A DNA stretch of 64,000 nt from Marinobacter sp. es.042 (lineage in GTDB: Bacteria; Pseudomonadota; Gammaproteobacteria; Pseudomonadales; Oleiphilaceae): the NCBI RefSeq assembly GCF_900188315.1, contig NZ_LT897781.1, positions 558,001 to 622,000 of the forward strand, read 5' to 3'. Numbering within the stretch: position 1 is the first letter of the stretch; each line of letters opens with the position of its first letter. Positions 17,969 through 27,293 of this stretch are shown one piece after another. The notes beneath the pieces were generated by a model. The model did not search any database and was not told the DNA's origin. It saw only the letters and a program-made list of their open reading frames with translations. A program made the translations under genes and the position numbers.

Positions 17969-18030
17969 GGTTGCCTTCGGGTATCTGAAACGTGTCTGGA
18001 TGTCTGTGCCCGTATTTCGGTAAGCCGTTC

Positions 18031-20382
18031 TCAGGAGGCAGCAGACGCCTGACAATATTGTTCCAGCACTGCCCGTAGCATTTCAATATTGACAGGCTTG
18101 GCAACAAACGAATCCATGCCGCATCGGCGGCAGCGTTCCTCGTCTTCTTCCATGGCACTGGCGGTCAGGGCGACCACAGGGATGTGCGCGCGGTTGTGGG
18201 TTTTCTCCCACTCACGGAGACGTCGGGTGGCTTCGAAACCGTCCACGCGGGGCATCACGCAATCCATGAACACCAGATCGAACGGGTGCCACTGCCATAG
18301 GCTGGCCGCAGCCTCGCCATCGTTGGCGGTCATCACGTCGCAACCGAGTTTCTCCAGCAGCCGACGGGTCAGGGTGCGGTTCACAGGATTGTCTTCCACC
18401 AGCAACACCTTCATGCGGCCGCAGGGAAGCTCCCGGCGCCGGGCGGTATCGGTGGTAGCCTGCAGCGAGAATCGGGTCAGAAAGCGCCGTTCTTCTTTGG
18501 CGGCATCGGCAAACAACTGGTTAAGGATGGGCGTCAGGCAAGATTCCCGAAGGGATTTGCTCAGGAAGGCATCGGCACCGGCCTGGCGGAAATGTTCGGC
18601 GTCGCCCCGTTGGGGGTTGGACGACAGGATCAGCAGGCGCATATCCGACCAGAGCGGGTTGCTACGGATCTGCCGGCATAGCAGGTCGCTGTCCATATCC
18701 GGTACAAAGCCATCCAGAATGATCGCGTCGAACGGCTGCTGGCCATCGAACGCCGTGCGCAGGGACGTCAGCGCCTCGCCGGCGGATTTCACCGCTTCGA
18801 TGTGCACTTCGTGCCGGGACAGCATTTCCAGGGTTATCTTGCGGGACAGCTCGTAGGAATCCACCACCAGAATCCTGCGGTTTTTCACCATCCGGGTATC
18901 CGGCCGAACCCGGGCAGCGTTCTCGGGGGCCACGGGCAGGGTGAGTTCCATCCAGAAGGTCGAGCCTTCACCGGGGCGGCTTTCAAGATCCATGGACCCG
19001 TCCATCAGGCCCACCAGTTGGCGGCAGATGGTGAGGCCAAGTCCTGCACCGGGCAGTTGACGCTGGAACTGTTGGCCAAGCTGCACGTAGGGCTCGTAAA
19101 CCAGGGGAACATCTTCCGGGTTGATACCCACGCCGGTGTCTTCCACGGCAATGCGAAGGCGAGCCTTGTCGTCCCGGCGACCCAACACCTCAATACTGAT
19201 CAGCACATGGCCGGAATCGGTAAACTTGATGGCGTTAGAGGTGAGATTCAGCAGGATCTGGCGGATGCGCACCGGGTCGCCCTTCAGGGCCCAGGGCAGG
19301 TTCTCGTCGATTCTAAGCTCCAGTGCGAGGCCCTTCTCCCGGGCCCGGGAACCCAGCATATGCACCAGATCGTTGAGGGTTTCCCGAAGATCAAAGGGAA
19401 TGTCCTCCAATACTAGCTTGCCGGCTTCCATGCTGGAGATGTCCAGCAGGTCATTGATGATGGCGGAGAGGCTCTCGGAGGCGCTCAGCAGTGTCTGAAC
19501 ATACTCCCGCTGCTCCTGATCCAGGGGCGTGTCGGTCATCAGGTTGGCGTAACCCAATACGGACTGCAGCGGAATGCGCAGTTCATGGCTGACATTGGCC
19601 AGGAACTGGTTCTTGGCGTGATTGGCACGAACCGCCTCGTCCCGTTCACCCTGGGACTGGATCGTGGTCTGGCGCAGGGAGCGGGTGTCCTCAAGGATTT
19701 GCAGGCGCATCTTGTTCAGGGCCTGCTCCAGCTCCGAGAGCTCATCTGGCGTTTTTCGGGGTTTGCGCTTGAGCTTCAGCGGGTCTACCAGCGCGTCGAG
19801 GTTCAGCCGCGCGGCGTAATCGGCCATGGATTCCAGATGCCGGGACAGCGTTAAACGAACGATCACCAGCAGGCCCAGGGTGCCCAGCATGACAACAATG
19901 GATTGAAACAAAAGGTTCAGGAGCGCGCGGTTACGCAGGTCTTTGTAGATCTGGTCTATGGAGGAGGTGACGGTGAGCGTGCCAACGTTTTCAGGACTGC
20001 GGTTGTTAGAGCGGTCGAAAACCAGTGGAAAGGTCTGCGATATTACCCGGCCCTCAGGGTAAGTGCCGGTGCTGAAGGTTTCGCCGGTGCTGGTCACCAC
20101 CCGCCCGTACTGGACAGCGGGTACTGCTTTCATATCATCCAGGCTATTGGCCACCTCGCTGAAATTCATCAGCCAGATGTTGTTGCTCATGCTCCCGGAA
20201 ACCAACTCGGCGGCCCGTGTCTGGTCATTCAGCAGATCGTTCTTGCGCCGCTCGAATTCTCCGATCAGCTGAACGCCCGTTGCCACCAGAGACAGAAAAA
20301 GGCTGAACAGCAATACGTAGGCGAGCAACCTTGCCGCCAGTGGTCGTATTCCCAATCGTTTGAAGAACCGCTTTGAAGGCAA
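18031..20382 (-). CDS. Hybrid sensor histidine kinase with two receiver domains
   Basis: A 783-residue hybrid kinase. Two membrane helices (about residues 17-40 and 153-176) bracket a periplasmic sensor region. The HisKA box is [13 protein letters not shown] (His266). The HATPase domain covers about 370-490 ([30 protein letters not shown]). Receiver 1 (about 515-635, ILDGFVPD) has a reduced acidic pocket (VVDSYE). Receiver 2 (about 658-775) is canonical ([20 protein letters not shown], Lys in VAKPVN). No HPt domain and no HAMP I can recognise with confidence. The signal is unknown and no partner regulator is adjacent. Confidence 0.92.
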   Translation of the reverse strand: MPSKRFFKRLGIRPLAARLLAYVLLFSLFLSLVATGVQLIGEFERRKNDLLNDQTRAAELVSGSMSNNIWLMNFSEVANSLDDMKAVPAVQYGRVVTSTGETFSTGTYPEGRVISQTFPLVFDRSNNRSPENVGTLTVTSSIDQIYKDLRNRALLNLLFQSIVVMLGTLGLLVIVRLTLSRHLESMADYAARLNLDALVDPLKLKRKPRKTPDELSELEQALNKMRLQILEDTRSLRQTTIQSQGERDEAVRANHAKNQFLANVSHELRIPLQSVLGYANLMTDTPLDQEQREYVQTLLSASESLSAIINDLLDISSMEAGKLVLEDIPFDLRETLNDLVHMLGSRAREKGLALELRIDENLPWALKGDPVRIRQILLNLTSNAIKFTDSGHVLISIEVLGRRDDKARLRIAVEDTGVGINPEDVPLVYEPYVQLGQQFQRQLPGAGLGLTICRQLVGLMDGSMDLESRPGEGSTFWMELTLPVAPENAARVRPDTRMVKNRRILVVDSYELSRKITLEMLSRHEVHIEAVKSAGEALTSLRTAFDGQQPFDAIILDGFVPDMDSDLLCRQIRSNPLWSDMRLLILSSNPQRGDAEHFRQAGADAFLSKSLRESCLTPILNQLFADAAKEERRFLTRFSLQATTDTARRRELPCGRMKVLLVEDNPVNRTLTRRLLEKLGCDVMTANDGEAAASLWQWHPFDLVFMDCVMPRVDGFEATRRLREWEKTHNRAHIPVVALTASAMEEDEERCRRCGMDSFVAKPVNIEMLRAVLEQYCQASAAS

Positions 20383-20425
20383 GGCACATATTCCCTGTGT
20401 CGACTACAAAATCACCAAAAGCAGT

Positions 20426-21169
20426 TTAACAGACCGTCAGCACTTCGACACGTTTCCGTGAATGATCATTCACGAATCGAAAGCGCACGTTCAGATCGTA
20501 TAAATGTGCGCCGTAGATCCGCTCCTCTTCCCGCCCGCGCCGAAAAGACGGGCGGGGATCGTAAGCCACCACATCCTCGATCAGCGGGCGCAGTTCCGGA
20601 TACTCTTCTGGTGGAAGCCCGCTGATCTGGGCCTCTGCCTCAGGCAGAAAAACCACTTCCAGTCTTTCCGTGGGCGGGGAGTCTGCCCAGCCCAATGTCG
20701 CTTCAGGAACGGAATCGGCAAATGGCAGGTAGGGTTTGATATCCAGTATCGGTGTGCCCTCGATGAGGTCATGATCACTGATGCGGAGAATGAGCTGTCC
20801 ATCTTTGCGCACCAATCCCTCATTGCGAACGACCGAGAGGCCGAGGCTGTTTGGGCGAAACGGAGAGCGGCTGGCAAACACACCCATCTTGCGATTGCCG
20901 CCCAGGCGGGGAGGGCGCACCACGGGCCGCCAGTCTGCTCGCACCGCCTCGTGAAACTGAAAGGTCAGCCAAAGGTGGCTGGCGGTCTCCAGCCCACGGA
21001 AGGCATCTTCGCGGTCAAACGGTGGCTGGATAATCAGCTCGGCCCGGGCATGCCGGGTCAGCCCCGGCTGGCGCGGCACCCCGAACTTGTCCTGAAAGCA
21101 TGATCGGGTAATGGCGATAGGCGTGAGAGTGAGGGCCTCGGAAGGCGGTTTAGACAAATGTCGTGGCAT
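20426..21169 (-). CDS. trmO: tRNA (adenine37-N6)-methyltransferase TrmO
   Basis: A 247-residue protein of the TrmO/YaeB family, which methylates N6 of threonylcarbamoyladenosine at position 37 of certain tRNAs using SAM. Family motifs are visible: TPIAITRSCFQDKFGVPRQP at the N-terminus, MGVFASRSPFRPNSLGLSVV in the middle, and the C-terminal RIYGAHLYDLNVRF. The length is typical of the gammaproteobacterial form. It is preceded by a pair of REP palindromes. Confidence 0.93.
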   Translation of the reverse strand: MPRHLSKPPSEALTLTPIAITRSCFQDKFGVPRQPGLTRHARAELIIQPPFDREDAFRGLETASHLWLTFQFHEAVRADWRPVVRPPRLGGNRKMGVFASRSPFRPNSLGLSVVRNEGLVRKDGQLILRISDHDLIEGTPILDIKPYLPFADSVPEATLGWADSPPTERLEVVFLPEAEAQISGLPPEEYPELRPLIEDVVAYDPRPSFRRGREEERIYGAHLYDLNVRFRFVNDHSRKRVEVLTVC

Positions 21170-21180
21170 CTATAAACTCC

Positions 21181-21210
21181 GGGGTCAGATGAAAGCCTTC
21201 ATCTGACCCC
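21181..21210. repeat. GGGGTCAGA REP unit A
   Basis: GGGGTCAGATGAA, a short loop, and TTCATCTGACCCC: a single hairpin unit. It lies 12 bases upstream of the trmO start (minus strand) and 18 bases from unit B. Confidence 0.92.
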
Positions 21211-21228
21211 ATTTTCAGCATTTAACCC

Positions 21229-21258
21229 GGGGTCAGAAGAACGCTTTCTTCTGACCCC
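21229..21258. repeat. GGGGTCAGA REP unit B
   Basis: GGGGTCAGAAGAA, short loop, TTCTTCTGACCCC. It ends four bases before the stop codon of the outer-membrane protein gene at 21263. The two stem variants (ATGAA in unit A, AGAA in unit B) are the same two that are nested together in the 4736, 59065 and 60671 copies. Confidence 0.92.
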
Positions 21259-21262
21259 TCCT

Positions 21263-22378
21263 TCACAGGCGATCATCTTCAATAATTCCTGAGAAATACA
21301 TTTCTATCCTAAAAACCACAGAAGCACGGTCTTTAAAGCTCTCCTCCCGGGGGAATTCCAGCGCTGGAATCAGCTCCGCATAGAGCCAGTTGCTGTGCAG
21401 TCGGTAGCGAAACGTGAGATCGGTGAACGCGGAGGTGGTGCGCCAAGAAGGTTTGCTTTCCCCGAGGACGCCCATTCTTGGCGTTACAATCAAGCGGTTA
21501 TTCATGCGCTTGCGCGTGCTGAAAATCTGACCCGCCACAAATTCCTTGTCGTTGTGTACCCACTCCAATTCCGAAGACGAGCGGAAATACCAGCCATTGC
21601 CAACCGGCCGCCCGGCACCAATCCAGGTTCGCTCGCCCCAGCCGTCCTGATGAAAATAATAGAACCGCTGCTGGGCGTTCAGGATCCACTTGTCGTCCAG
21701 GCGCCAGCGTTTCTCCGCCGTTGCTCTCCAGAAGGCATCTGGAGGGAGCCGCAGGCGAACACCCACATCGTTGGAGAAATTGATGGCATCGCCAATCTGG
21801 GTCAGGTAACGCAGTGCACCTGTGGCTTCCGTATCTGAACGCTCGGGCTCCGTGAGCTGCCGGTCCCGCTGGCGCTCCCCGAGAGGAATCAGGTCTTCGC
21901 TCTCGCTTTCGATCACCAGGCGCAGTTTCCGACGGGTGGTGGGAATGTCCAGCCGGAACCGAGCCTCTGGCTCAAACTGTGCCGGATCGCCGTATTCGGA
22001 TTCCGTCGCAAAGCCAACTCGCAGATAGCTCTCATTGTTGGGCAGGCTTTGGGCGCTGCCGGACAAGGTGCGGTCTGCCCATTGGCCAACAGACTGGATC
22101 TTCTGCCCGTGCAGGCGTTCCTGCCGCAACACCCAGTTACTGAACTTCAGCCAGTAGGAATCCCGTGGGTCCGCCCAATATTCATCCGGCTCAAAGGTAT
22201 AGAACCCGATCGGCAATTGAGCTGGAGACAGAATCTCCGCCACAGACCGCTCCCGAACCTCAAACACCGGCTCGATGCTGTAGCTTGGAGAAGAGACCGT
22301 CAGAGAAAGAACAGCCGCAAGGGCTGTCATGCGATAGCGGGAAAACCAGTCAGCCAAAATCCACCAGCAACCTTTCAT
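21263..22378 (-). CDS. Outer-membrane beta-barrel-like protein, unknown function
   Basis: A 371-residue exported protein not assigned to a named family. It has a hydrophobic N-terminus (MTALAAVLSLTVSSPSYS) that reads as a signal peptide, then many alternating aromatic/polar strands (RWRLDDKWILNAQQRFYYF, GWYFRSSSELEWVHN). The end FRIEMYFSGIIEDDRL lacks a terminal Phe. The start at 22378 has GGGAG four bases upstream and overlaps coaE by 29 bases; an internal ATG at 22330 avoids the overlap but has no ribosome-binding site. It is probably translated from the pilD-coaE message. Confidence 0.7.
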   Translation of the reverse strand: MKGCWWILADWFSRYRMTALAAVLSLTVSSPSYSIEPVFEVRERSVAEILSPAQLPIGFYTFEPDEYWADPRDSYWLKFSNWVLRQERLHGQKIQSVGQWADRTLSGSAQSLPNNESYLRVGFATESEYGDPAQFEPEARFRLDIPTTRRKLRLVIESESEDLIPLGERQRDRQLTEPERSDTEATGALRYLTQIGDAINFSNDVGVRLRLPPDAFWRATAEKRWRLDDKWILNAQQRFYYFHQDGWGERTWIGAGRPVGNGWYFRSSSELEWVHNDKEFVAGQIFSTRKRMNNRLIVTPRMGVLGESKPSWRTTSAFTDLTFRYRLHSNWLYAELIPALEFPREESFKDRASVVFRIEMYFSGIIEDDRL

Positions 22379-23009
22379 GCAGCTCCCGCACCTGACGTGT
22401 TACTTCATCCAGAGGCCGGTTATTATCAATCACCTCATCCGCCCGCGCCAGCCGATCTTCGCGCGACACCTGAGCCGCAATGATCCGCTCAACCTGCTCC
22501 CGGGAATTGGTGTCCCTGGCCATGGTGCGCTCAATCTGGGTTTCTTCGGGCACGTCGATCACGATAATGCGGTCAACCAGTTCGTGCTGGTCGGTCTCGA
22601 GAAGGAGAGGGGAGACCAGAAGCACGTAGGGAAGCTGGTAGTTTTCCGGGTTCAACTGCCGAATCAATTCCTCGCGGATCATCGGATGCAGCAGCGACTC
22701 CAGCCAAACCCGCTCTTCCGGCTTCTCAAAAACAATCCCACGAAGCTGCGCCCGATCCAACGCACCCTCAGAAGTGAGGATTTTCTTCCCAAAATGCTCT
22801 GAAATCCGTTCCAGTGCAGGCGTTCCCGGCTCAACCACTTCCCGGGCAACATCATCGGCGTCCACCCAGTGCACGCCGTGCTCACCAAACAAGCGAGCCA
22901 CAGTCGATTTTCCGGAACCAATCCCGCCAGTCAGGCCAACCACCGGGGTCTGACCAAAATCGCCCCGCGATTTTGCTCTGACCCCATCTTCAAGTGATCT
23001 CTCCGTCAT
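22350..23009 (-). CDS. coaE: Dephospho-CoA kinase with REP-encoded N-terminal extension
   Basis: A 219-residue P-loop kinase for the last step of CoA synthesis, phosphorylating the 3'-OH of dephospho-CoA. Walker A is GLTGGIGSGKST; the CoA-domain motifs WVDADDVAREVV and LLHPMI, and LLVSPLLLET, are present. The start at 23009 overlaps the pilD stop as ATGA, so translation is coupled. The usual protein begins just before GLTGG, whereas here about 23 residues precede it. Residues ~9-22 (GVRAKSRGDFGQTP) are encoded by a REP palindrome (22945-22985), inserted in frame. Confidence 0.93.
   Translation of the reverse strand: MTERSLEDGVRAKSRGDFGQTPVVGLTGGIGSGKSTVARLFGEHGVHWVDADDVAREVVEPGTPALERISEHFGKKILTSEGALDRAQLRGIVFEKPEERVWLESLLHPMIREELIRQLNPENYQLPYVLLVSPLLLETDQHELVDRIIVIDVPEETQIERTMARDTNSREQVERIIAAQVSREDRLARADEVIDNNRPLDEVTRQVRELHERLLVDFG
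22945..22985. repeat. GGGGTCAGA-type REP palindrome inside coaE
   Basis: A 41-base inverted repeat: GGGGTCTGACCAAAATCGC on the left, GCGATTTTGCTCTGACCCC on the right, around CCC. The ends match the REP family; the middle (AAAATCGC) is unique to this copy. It lies in the 5' coding part of coaE, read in frame without a stop. Confidence 0.9.
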
Positions 23010-23884
23010 ATGCCAAGAAACCCAAACCAAAACGCCTGAATCTCACTCCCAAACCACAAACAAATCAACCCCGCCGTAGCCAGATAAGGCCCAAACGGAA
23101 TCGGAACTTCCCGACCATGCTTCTTGAACACCATCAAGCCGATACCGACAGCGGCTCCTACAACCGAGGAAAGCAGAATCACCGCTGGCAACAACTGCCA
23201 CCCCAGCCAGGCGCCGAGTGCGGCAAGCAGTTTGAAGTCTCCGTGGCCCATGCCCTCCTTGCCGGTTACCAGCTTGAAAAGCCAGTAAACAGACCACAAC
23301 GAGAGATAACCTGCCACCGCACCCCAAAAGGCACTGCTGAAGTCCGTCAGCACGCCAAAATAATTCAACACGAGGCCCAGCCACATCAGGGGCAGCGTAA
23401 TGCTGTCTGGTAGGAGCTGGGTGTCTAAATCAATCACGGTCAGGGCCACCAGAGCCCACACCAAAAGCAAGGCCCAGAGGGCGGATTCGTTCGGTCCGAT
23501 GACTGCAATGGTCACCACCGAGAAAATCGCCGTTACCGCCTCAATGATTGGATAGCGTGGCGAGATAGGCGCCTTGCAGGATGCGCATTTGCCCCGAAGA
23601 ACCAGCCAGCTGACTACAGGGATGTTCTCCCAGGCGCGAATGCCATGGCCGCAAGAAGGGCAGGTGGAGGCCGGTTTGGACAGGGTAATCCGCTCTTCAT
23701 CCCTTCGCTTTGTTTCAGGCAGCTCCAGGAATTCCTCGCACTGGCAGCGCCAGTCCTGATGCATCATTTTGGGCAGTCGTAGAATCACAACATTCAGGAA
23801 ACTGCCGATGCAGAGGGAAACGAGGGTGACAGAAAGGAAAAGAAGCCAGGGCGTGGCGAGAAAGGCGTCCAGAGTAATCATCAA
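23006..23884 (-). CDS. pilD: Type IV prepilin peptidase / N-methyltransferase
   Basis: A 292-residue polytopic inner-membrane enzyme that cleaves type IV prepilin leaders and methylates the new N-terminal Phe. The cytoplasmic zinc site is seen in CPSCGHGI and GKCASCKAP. The two catalytic aspartates are in VIDLDTQLLPDSITLP and GKEGMGHGDFKLLAALGAW. About eight hydrophobic segments are visible. It lies in pilB-pilC-pilD order (minus strand) and overlaps coaE by ATGA, the standard pseudomonad arrangement. Confidence 0.96.
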   Translation of the reverse strand: MMITLDAFLATPWLLFLSVTLVSLCIGSFLNVVILRLPKMMHQDWRCQCEEFLELPETKRRDEERITLSKPASTCPSCGHGIRAWENIPVVSWLVLRGKCASCKAPISPRYPIIEAVTAIFSVVTIAVIGPNESALWALLLVWALVALTVIDLDTQLLPDSITLPLMWLGLVLNYFGVLTDFSSAFWGAVAGYLSLWSVYWLFKLVTGKEGMGHGDFKLLAALGAWLGWQLLPAVILLSSVVGAAVGIGLMVFKKHGREVPIPFGPYLATAGLICLWFGSEIQAFWFGFLGI

Positions 23885-23911
23885 TTATCCGAGAATCAGG
23901 CGGGGGAACTC

Positions 23912-23941
23912 GGAGCCAGAAGATACCTTTCCTCTGGCTCC
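23912..23941. repeat. Diverged REP-like hairpin between pilC and pilD
   Basis: GGAGCCAGAAGATACC on the left and CCTCTGGCTCC on the right form a hairpin that resembles the GGGGTCAGA...TCTGACCCC units with two changes per arm (GGAGCCAGA versus GGGGTCAGA), the changes matching on both sides. It may be an old REP copy or simply an intergenic hairpin. Confidence 0.5.
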
Positions 23942-23965
23942 ACTTTGCGGTCGGGCGGCCGGCTT

Positions 23966-25186
23966 TTAGCCGATAACCTGACCCATCTGGAAGATCGGAA
24001 GATACATGGCAATGATCAAACCACCAACCAACACGCCCAGAACGGCCATTATCATAGGCTCCATCAGGGCAGTAAGGTTGTCGACCATATCATCAACAAC
24101 GCCCTCGTAATGCTCTGCGACCTTACCGAGCATTTCGTCCAGGTTACCCGATTCTTCGCCGATGGCTGTGAGCTGAACTGCCATTACCGGGAATACATCC
24201 TGCTGGCGCATGGAAGCCTGCAGTTGTGTACCGCTGGCAACGTCATTCTTGATTCGATCAATGGCATCCCGGTAAACAGCGTTGCCGGTGGCACCGGCCA
24301 CAGAATCGAGCGCGTCCACCAGAGGCACACCGGCCGCGAAGGTTGTGGATAAAACCCGGCCAAACTTCGCCACTGCGGATTTATCCAGAATCTCGCCAAC
24401 CACGGGCAGTTTAAGAACCACCTTATCCATGAGGTCGGAGAACTTCCGCGATCGTCTTTTGGATTCCTTAAACAGGAAGATTGAGCCCATGATGGCGAGC
24501 AACACCACAAACCACCAGGATTGCAGCCACTCGGAGAGCTCTACGACCATCTGGGTGAATACGGGAAGATCAGCACCGAACCCGGTGAACAGTTGCTCGA
24601 ACTGAGGCACAACCTTGACCAGAAGGATCGCCGTCACGATCATCGCAACGATAATAACCGCAATCGGATAGGTCATCGCCTTTTTGACTTTCTTCTTCAG
24701 CAGTTCGGTTTTTTCGAGGTATGTGGCAATCCGATCGAGCATTGCTTCCAACGCACCGGCCTTTTCACCCGAATCCACCAGGTTGCAGTACAAGTCGTCA
24801 AAGTGCCTTGGATGCTTTCTAAGAGCGCCGGCAAAGCTTGTACCGGAAGAAATGTCATTCCGGACCGTCATTACAAGGTCTTGTAGACCTTTGTTTTCAA
24901 GACCATCGGCAACAATGTCGAAGCTCTGGACCAGCGGCACACCCGCTTTCATCATGGTTGCCAACTGCCGTGTTAGCATTGCGATGTCGAATGGCGTGAT
25001 TTTTTTGCTGCCACCGAAGAGCGGCTTGGGCTTTTTCTTTACTTTATCCGGAATAATGCCCTGCTTACGCAGTTGCGCCTTCACCAGAGCCAAGTTGGCG
25101 CCGGTCAGCTCACCCTTGGACTTGTTGCCTCTCCGGTCTTTGCCTTCCCAGATAAACGATTCGAGCTTCTGTGCTTTCTCTGCCAT
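23966..25186 (-). CDS. pilC: Type IV pilus inner-membrane platform protein
   Basis: A 406-residue GspF/PilC family protein that anchors the assembly and retraction ATPases at the inner membrane. Two GspF repeats are visible (about residues 70-195 and 275-400), each starting with a LTRQLATMMKAGVPLVQSFD-like segment and ending in membrane helices. The C-terminal PMIMAVLGVLVGGLIIAMY is typical. It begins two bases after the pilB stop, so the two are translated together. Confidence 0.96.
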   Translation of the reverse strand: MAEKAQKLESFIWEGKDRRGNKSKGELTGANLALVKAQLRKQGIIPDKVKKKPKPLFGGSKKITPFDIAMLTRQLATMMKAGVPLVQSFDIVADGLENKGLQDLVMTVRNDISSGTSFAGALRKHPRHFDDLYCNLVDSGEKAGALEAMLDRIATYLEKTELLKKKVKKAMTYPIAVIIVAMIVTAILLVKVVPQFEQLFTGFGADLPVFTQMVVELSEWLQSWWFVVLLAIMGSIFLFKESKRRSRKFSDLMDKVVLKLPVVGEILDKSAVAKFGRVLSTTFAAGVPLVDALDSVAGATGNAVYRDAIDRIKNDVASGTQLQASMRQQDVFPVMAVQLTAIGEESGNLDEMLGKVAEHYEGVVDDMVDNLTALMEPMIMAVLGVLVGGLIIAMYLPIFQMGQVIG

Positions 25187-25188
25187 GC

Positions 25189-26907
25189 TTAATCCTTCGT
25201 CACGCGGTTGGCTTCCTCAAGGCTGGTCACGCCCTCCATGACCTTCAGTAGGGCGGATTGGCGCAAGTTGCGGAAGCCCTCTGCCTGAGCCTGCTTTGCA
25301 ATTTTAATGGAACTGGCCTCTTCCATAATCATGTTAGCCAGCTCGTCGGTAATCTTGACCACCTCGTAAATACCAACGCGGCCTTTATATCCTCCATTGC
25401 ATTTATCACAGCCCTTGGGGCGGTACAACGTGAAGCCTGTATCAATTTGTTCCTGTGTGAACCCTTCCGCCAAAAGCACGTCCTTCGGGATGTCTGCAGC
25501 TTGTTTGCAGGCACTGCAAAGCCGGCGGCCTAACCGCTGCGCAATTATCAGGCTCACTGACGTGGCAATGTTGAACGAGGGAACACCCATGTTCATCATT
25601 CGGGTAAGCGTTTCCGCAGCACTGTTGGTGTGAAGTGTTGACAGAACGAGGTGGCCGGTCTGCGCCGCTTTGATGGCTATGTTGGCAGTCTCCAGATCCC
25701 GGATCTCGCCCACCATGATGACGTCCGGATCCTGGCGCAGGAACGCTCGCAGCGCTTCGGCAAAACCCAGTCCCACCCTCGTGTTTACGTTCACCTGGTT
25801 AATCCCTTCCAGGTTGATCTCTGCCGGGTCTTCCGCTGTGGAGATATTGATTCCCGCCGTGTTCAGGATGTTCAGGCCTGTGTACAGCGAAACTGTTTTA
25901 CCGGAACCGGTAGGCCCGGTCACCAGAATCATGCCCTGAGGCTGGGAGAGGGCATCCATGTACATCTTCTTCTGATCTTCTTCATACCCGAGAACATCAA
26001 TACCCAGTTTCGCCTGGCTGGGATCCAGAATCCGAAGCACGATTTTTTCGCCCCAAAGTGTGGGGAGCGTATTTACCCGGAAATCAATGGCCTTGGTTTT
26101 GGACAGCTTCATCTTGATGCGGCCATCCTGGGGGACGCGCCGTTCGGAAATATCGAGCTGAGCCATAATTTTGACCCGCGCCGAAATTTTCGGTGCAAGC
26201 TTGATGGAGGGTCTTGATACCTCCTTCAGAATGCCATCAGTCCGGTAACGAACCCGATAGATTTTCTCGTAGGGCTCGAAATGGATGTCAGATGCGCCGC
26301 CTCGAATCGCATCCAGAAGCATCTTGTTGACATACTTTACAATCGGCGCGTCGTCGATCTCGGTGACAGATACTGCCCCCTCATCGTCATCGGCCTCGCC
26401 ACCCTCCGTTTCCACGCCTTCCAGGTCGGCATCCTCAAGGTCCCCCATGGTGGTGTCATGGGATTCCAGGTATTTGTCAATGGCGGCCCGGAGTTTGCTG
26501 TCGTCCACCAGAACCGCGTCAGTGCTCAGGCCAGTGTTGAACTTTATTTCGTCGAGCGCCTGTATGTTGGTCGGGTCTGACACAGCTATAAAGAGACGGT
26601 TGCCCCTCTTATACAGCGGCAACGCGTTGTGTTTTCGAATGAGTTTTTCGTCAACCGCCTTCTCCGGCATCATCTCCGGCAAAAAGGCATCGAGATCCAG
26701 TACTGATATCCCGAACTCCATGGCTGCTGAGAAAGCCAGTTTGGAGCTGTCGGCAAGCTGGTTCTGGGTGAGATAGGTGATGAGCGGGATGCGGTTCTGT
26801 GATGCCTGAACAAAGGCGTCCTTGGCGGTATCCTCATCCAGGAGCTTGTCGTCCACAAATCGCCGAGCGAGGCCCGTGAGCGTTATATTCCGGTTGTTAT
26901 TCGCCAT
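25189..26907 (-). CDS. pilB: Type IV pilus assembly ATPase
   Basis: A 572-residue GspE/PilB hexameric ATPase that powers pilus extension. The N-terminal MshEN/T2SSE_N domain spans about 1-150. An acidic insert (DLEDADLEGVETEGGEADDD) follows. Walker A is ILVTGPTGSGKTVSLY, the Asp box and Walker B DPDVIMVGEIRD, the His box TGHLVLSTLHTN. A C-terminal zinc tetracysteine is present (CSACKQ and CDKCNG). It is divergent from pilA and heads pilB-pilC-pilD-coaE. Confidence 0.96.
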   Translation of the reverse strand: MANNNRNITLTGLARRFVDDKLLDEDTAKDAFVQASQNRIPLITYLTQNQLADSSKLAFSAAMEFGISVLDLDAFLPEMMPEKAVDEKLIRKHNALPLYKRGNRLFIAVSDPTNIQALDEIKFNTGLSTDAVLVDDSKLRAAIDKYLESHDTTMGDLEDADLEGVETEGGEADDDEGAVSVTEIDDAPIVKYVNKMLLDAIRGGASDIHFEPYEKIYRVRYRTDGILKEVSRPSIKLAPKISARVKIMAQLDISERRVPQDGRIKMKLSKTKAIDFRVNTLPTLWGEKIVLRILDPSQAKLGIDVLGYEEDQKKMYMDALSQPQGMILVTGPTGSGKTVSLYTGLNILNTAGINISTAEDPAEINLEGINQVNVNTRVGLGFAEALRAFLRQDPDVIMVGEIRDLETANIAIKAAQTGHLVLSTLHTNSAAETLTRMMNMGVPSFNIATSVSLIIAQRLGRRLCSACKQAADIPKDVLLAEGFTQEQIDTGFTLYRPKGCDKCNGGYKGRVGIYEVVKITDELANMIMEEASSIKIAKQAQAEGFRNLRQSALLKVMEGVTSLEEANRVTKD

Positions 26908-27293
26908 AAATGTCTGCAGAAATCGTCTGTAAGTAGCTGAATCGCGAGTTGATGACTACAGAGTTTAGATGTGCAGACCGGCTTTGGAAAGGCATGTTCG
27001 TCTTATCCTTTCGCTTTCTTGATAGTTCGTGTTATCGCAAAGGTTGGCTGCTCCTGCATGCAAGGTGACAAAAAATGTCAGTGTTCGACGCCATGCGACT
27101 TCTTTCTGGTTGAGCTCGGCGTCTCTGAAATCTTGCCAATAACTGTTAACTCATTGTCCTGTCGATGGAATTTATGTTTTTCCTGAACTTGGCACGCCGG
27201 ATGCTGAGGCAACAACAAGCTCGAAGCGGTAAGGGGGAAGGCACCACCGCCCCCGGGCTGAAAACACGAAACGACAAACCAGAGGTCGCAAAA
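26908..27293. other. Divergent pilB/pilA intergenic region
   Basis: A ~385-base control region between the divergent pilB and pilA genes. It contains a sigma-54-type promoter facing pilA (27190-27204) and, upstream of it, TGTCAG-like elements (near 27074) that could serve PilR. A sigma-70 promoter for pilB is expected near 26930-27000 but I cannot single one out. No gene is seen; the open frame that begins at 27165 is only the upstream extension of pilA. Confidence 0.6.
27190..27204 (+). promoter_or_regulatory. Sigma-54-type promoter of pilA
   Basis: TTGGCACGCCGGATGC has the -24 GG and -12 GC exactly ten bases apart, with TTGGCACG matching the -24 consensus fully. It lies ~90 bases before the pilA ATG. 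Pilin genes in pseudomonads are known to be driven by sigma-54 with the PilS/PilR pair, which supports the call. Confidence 0.8.
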
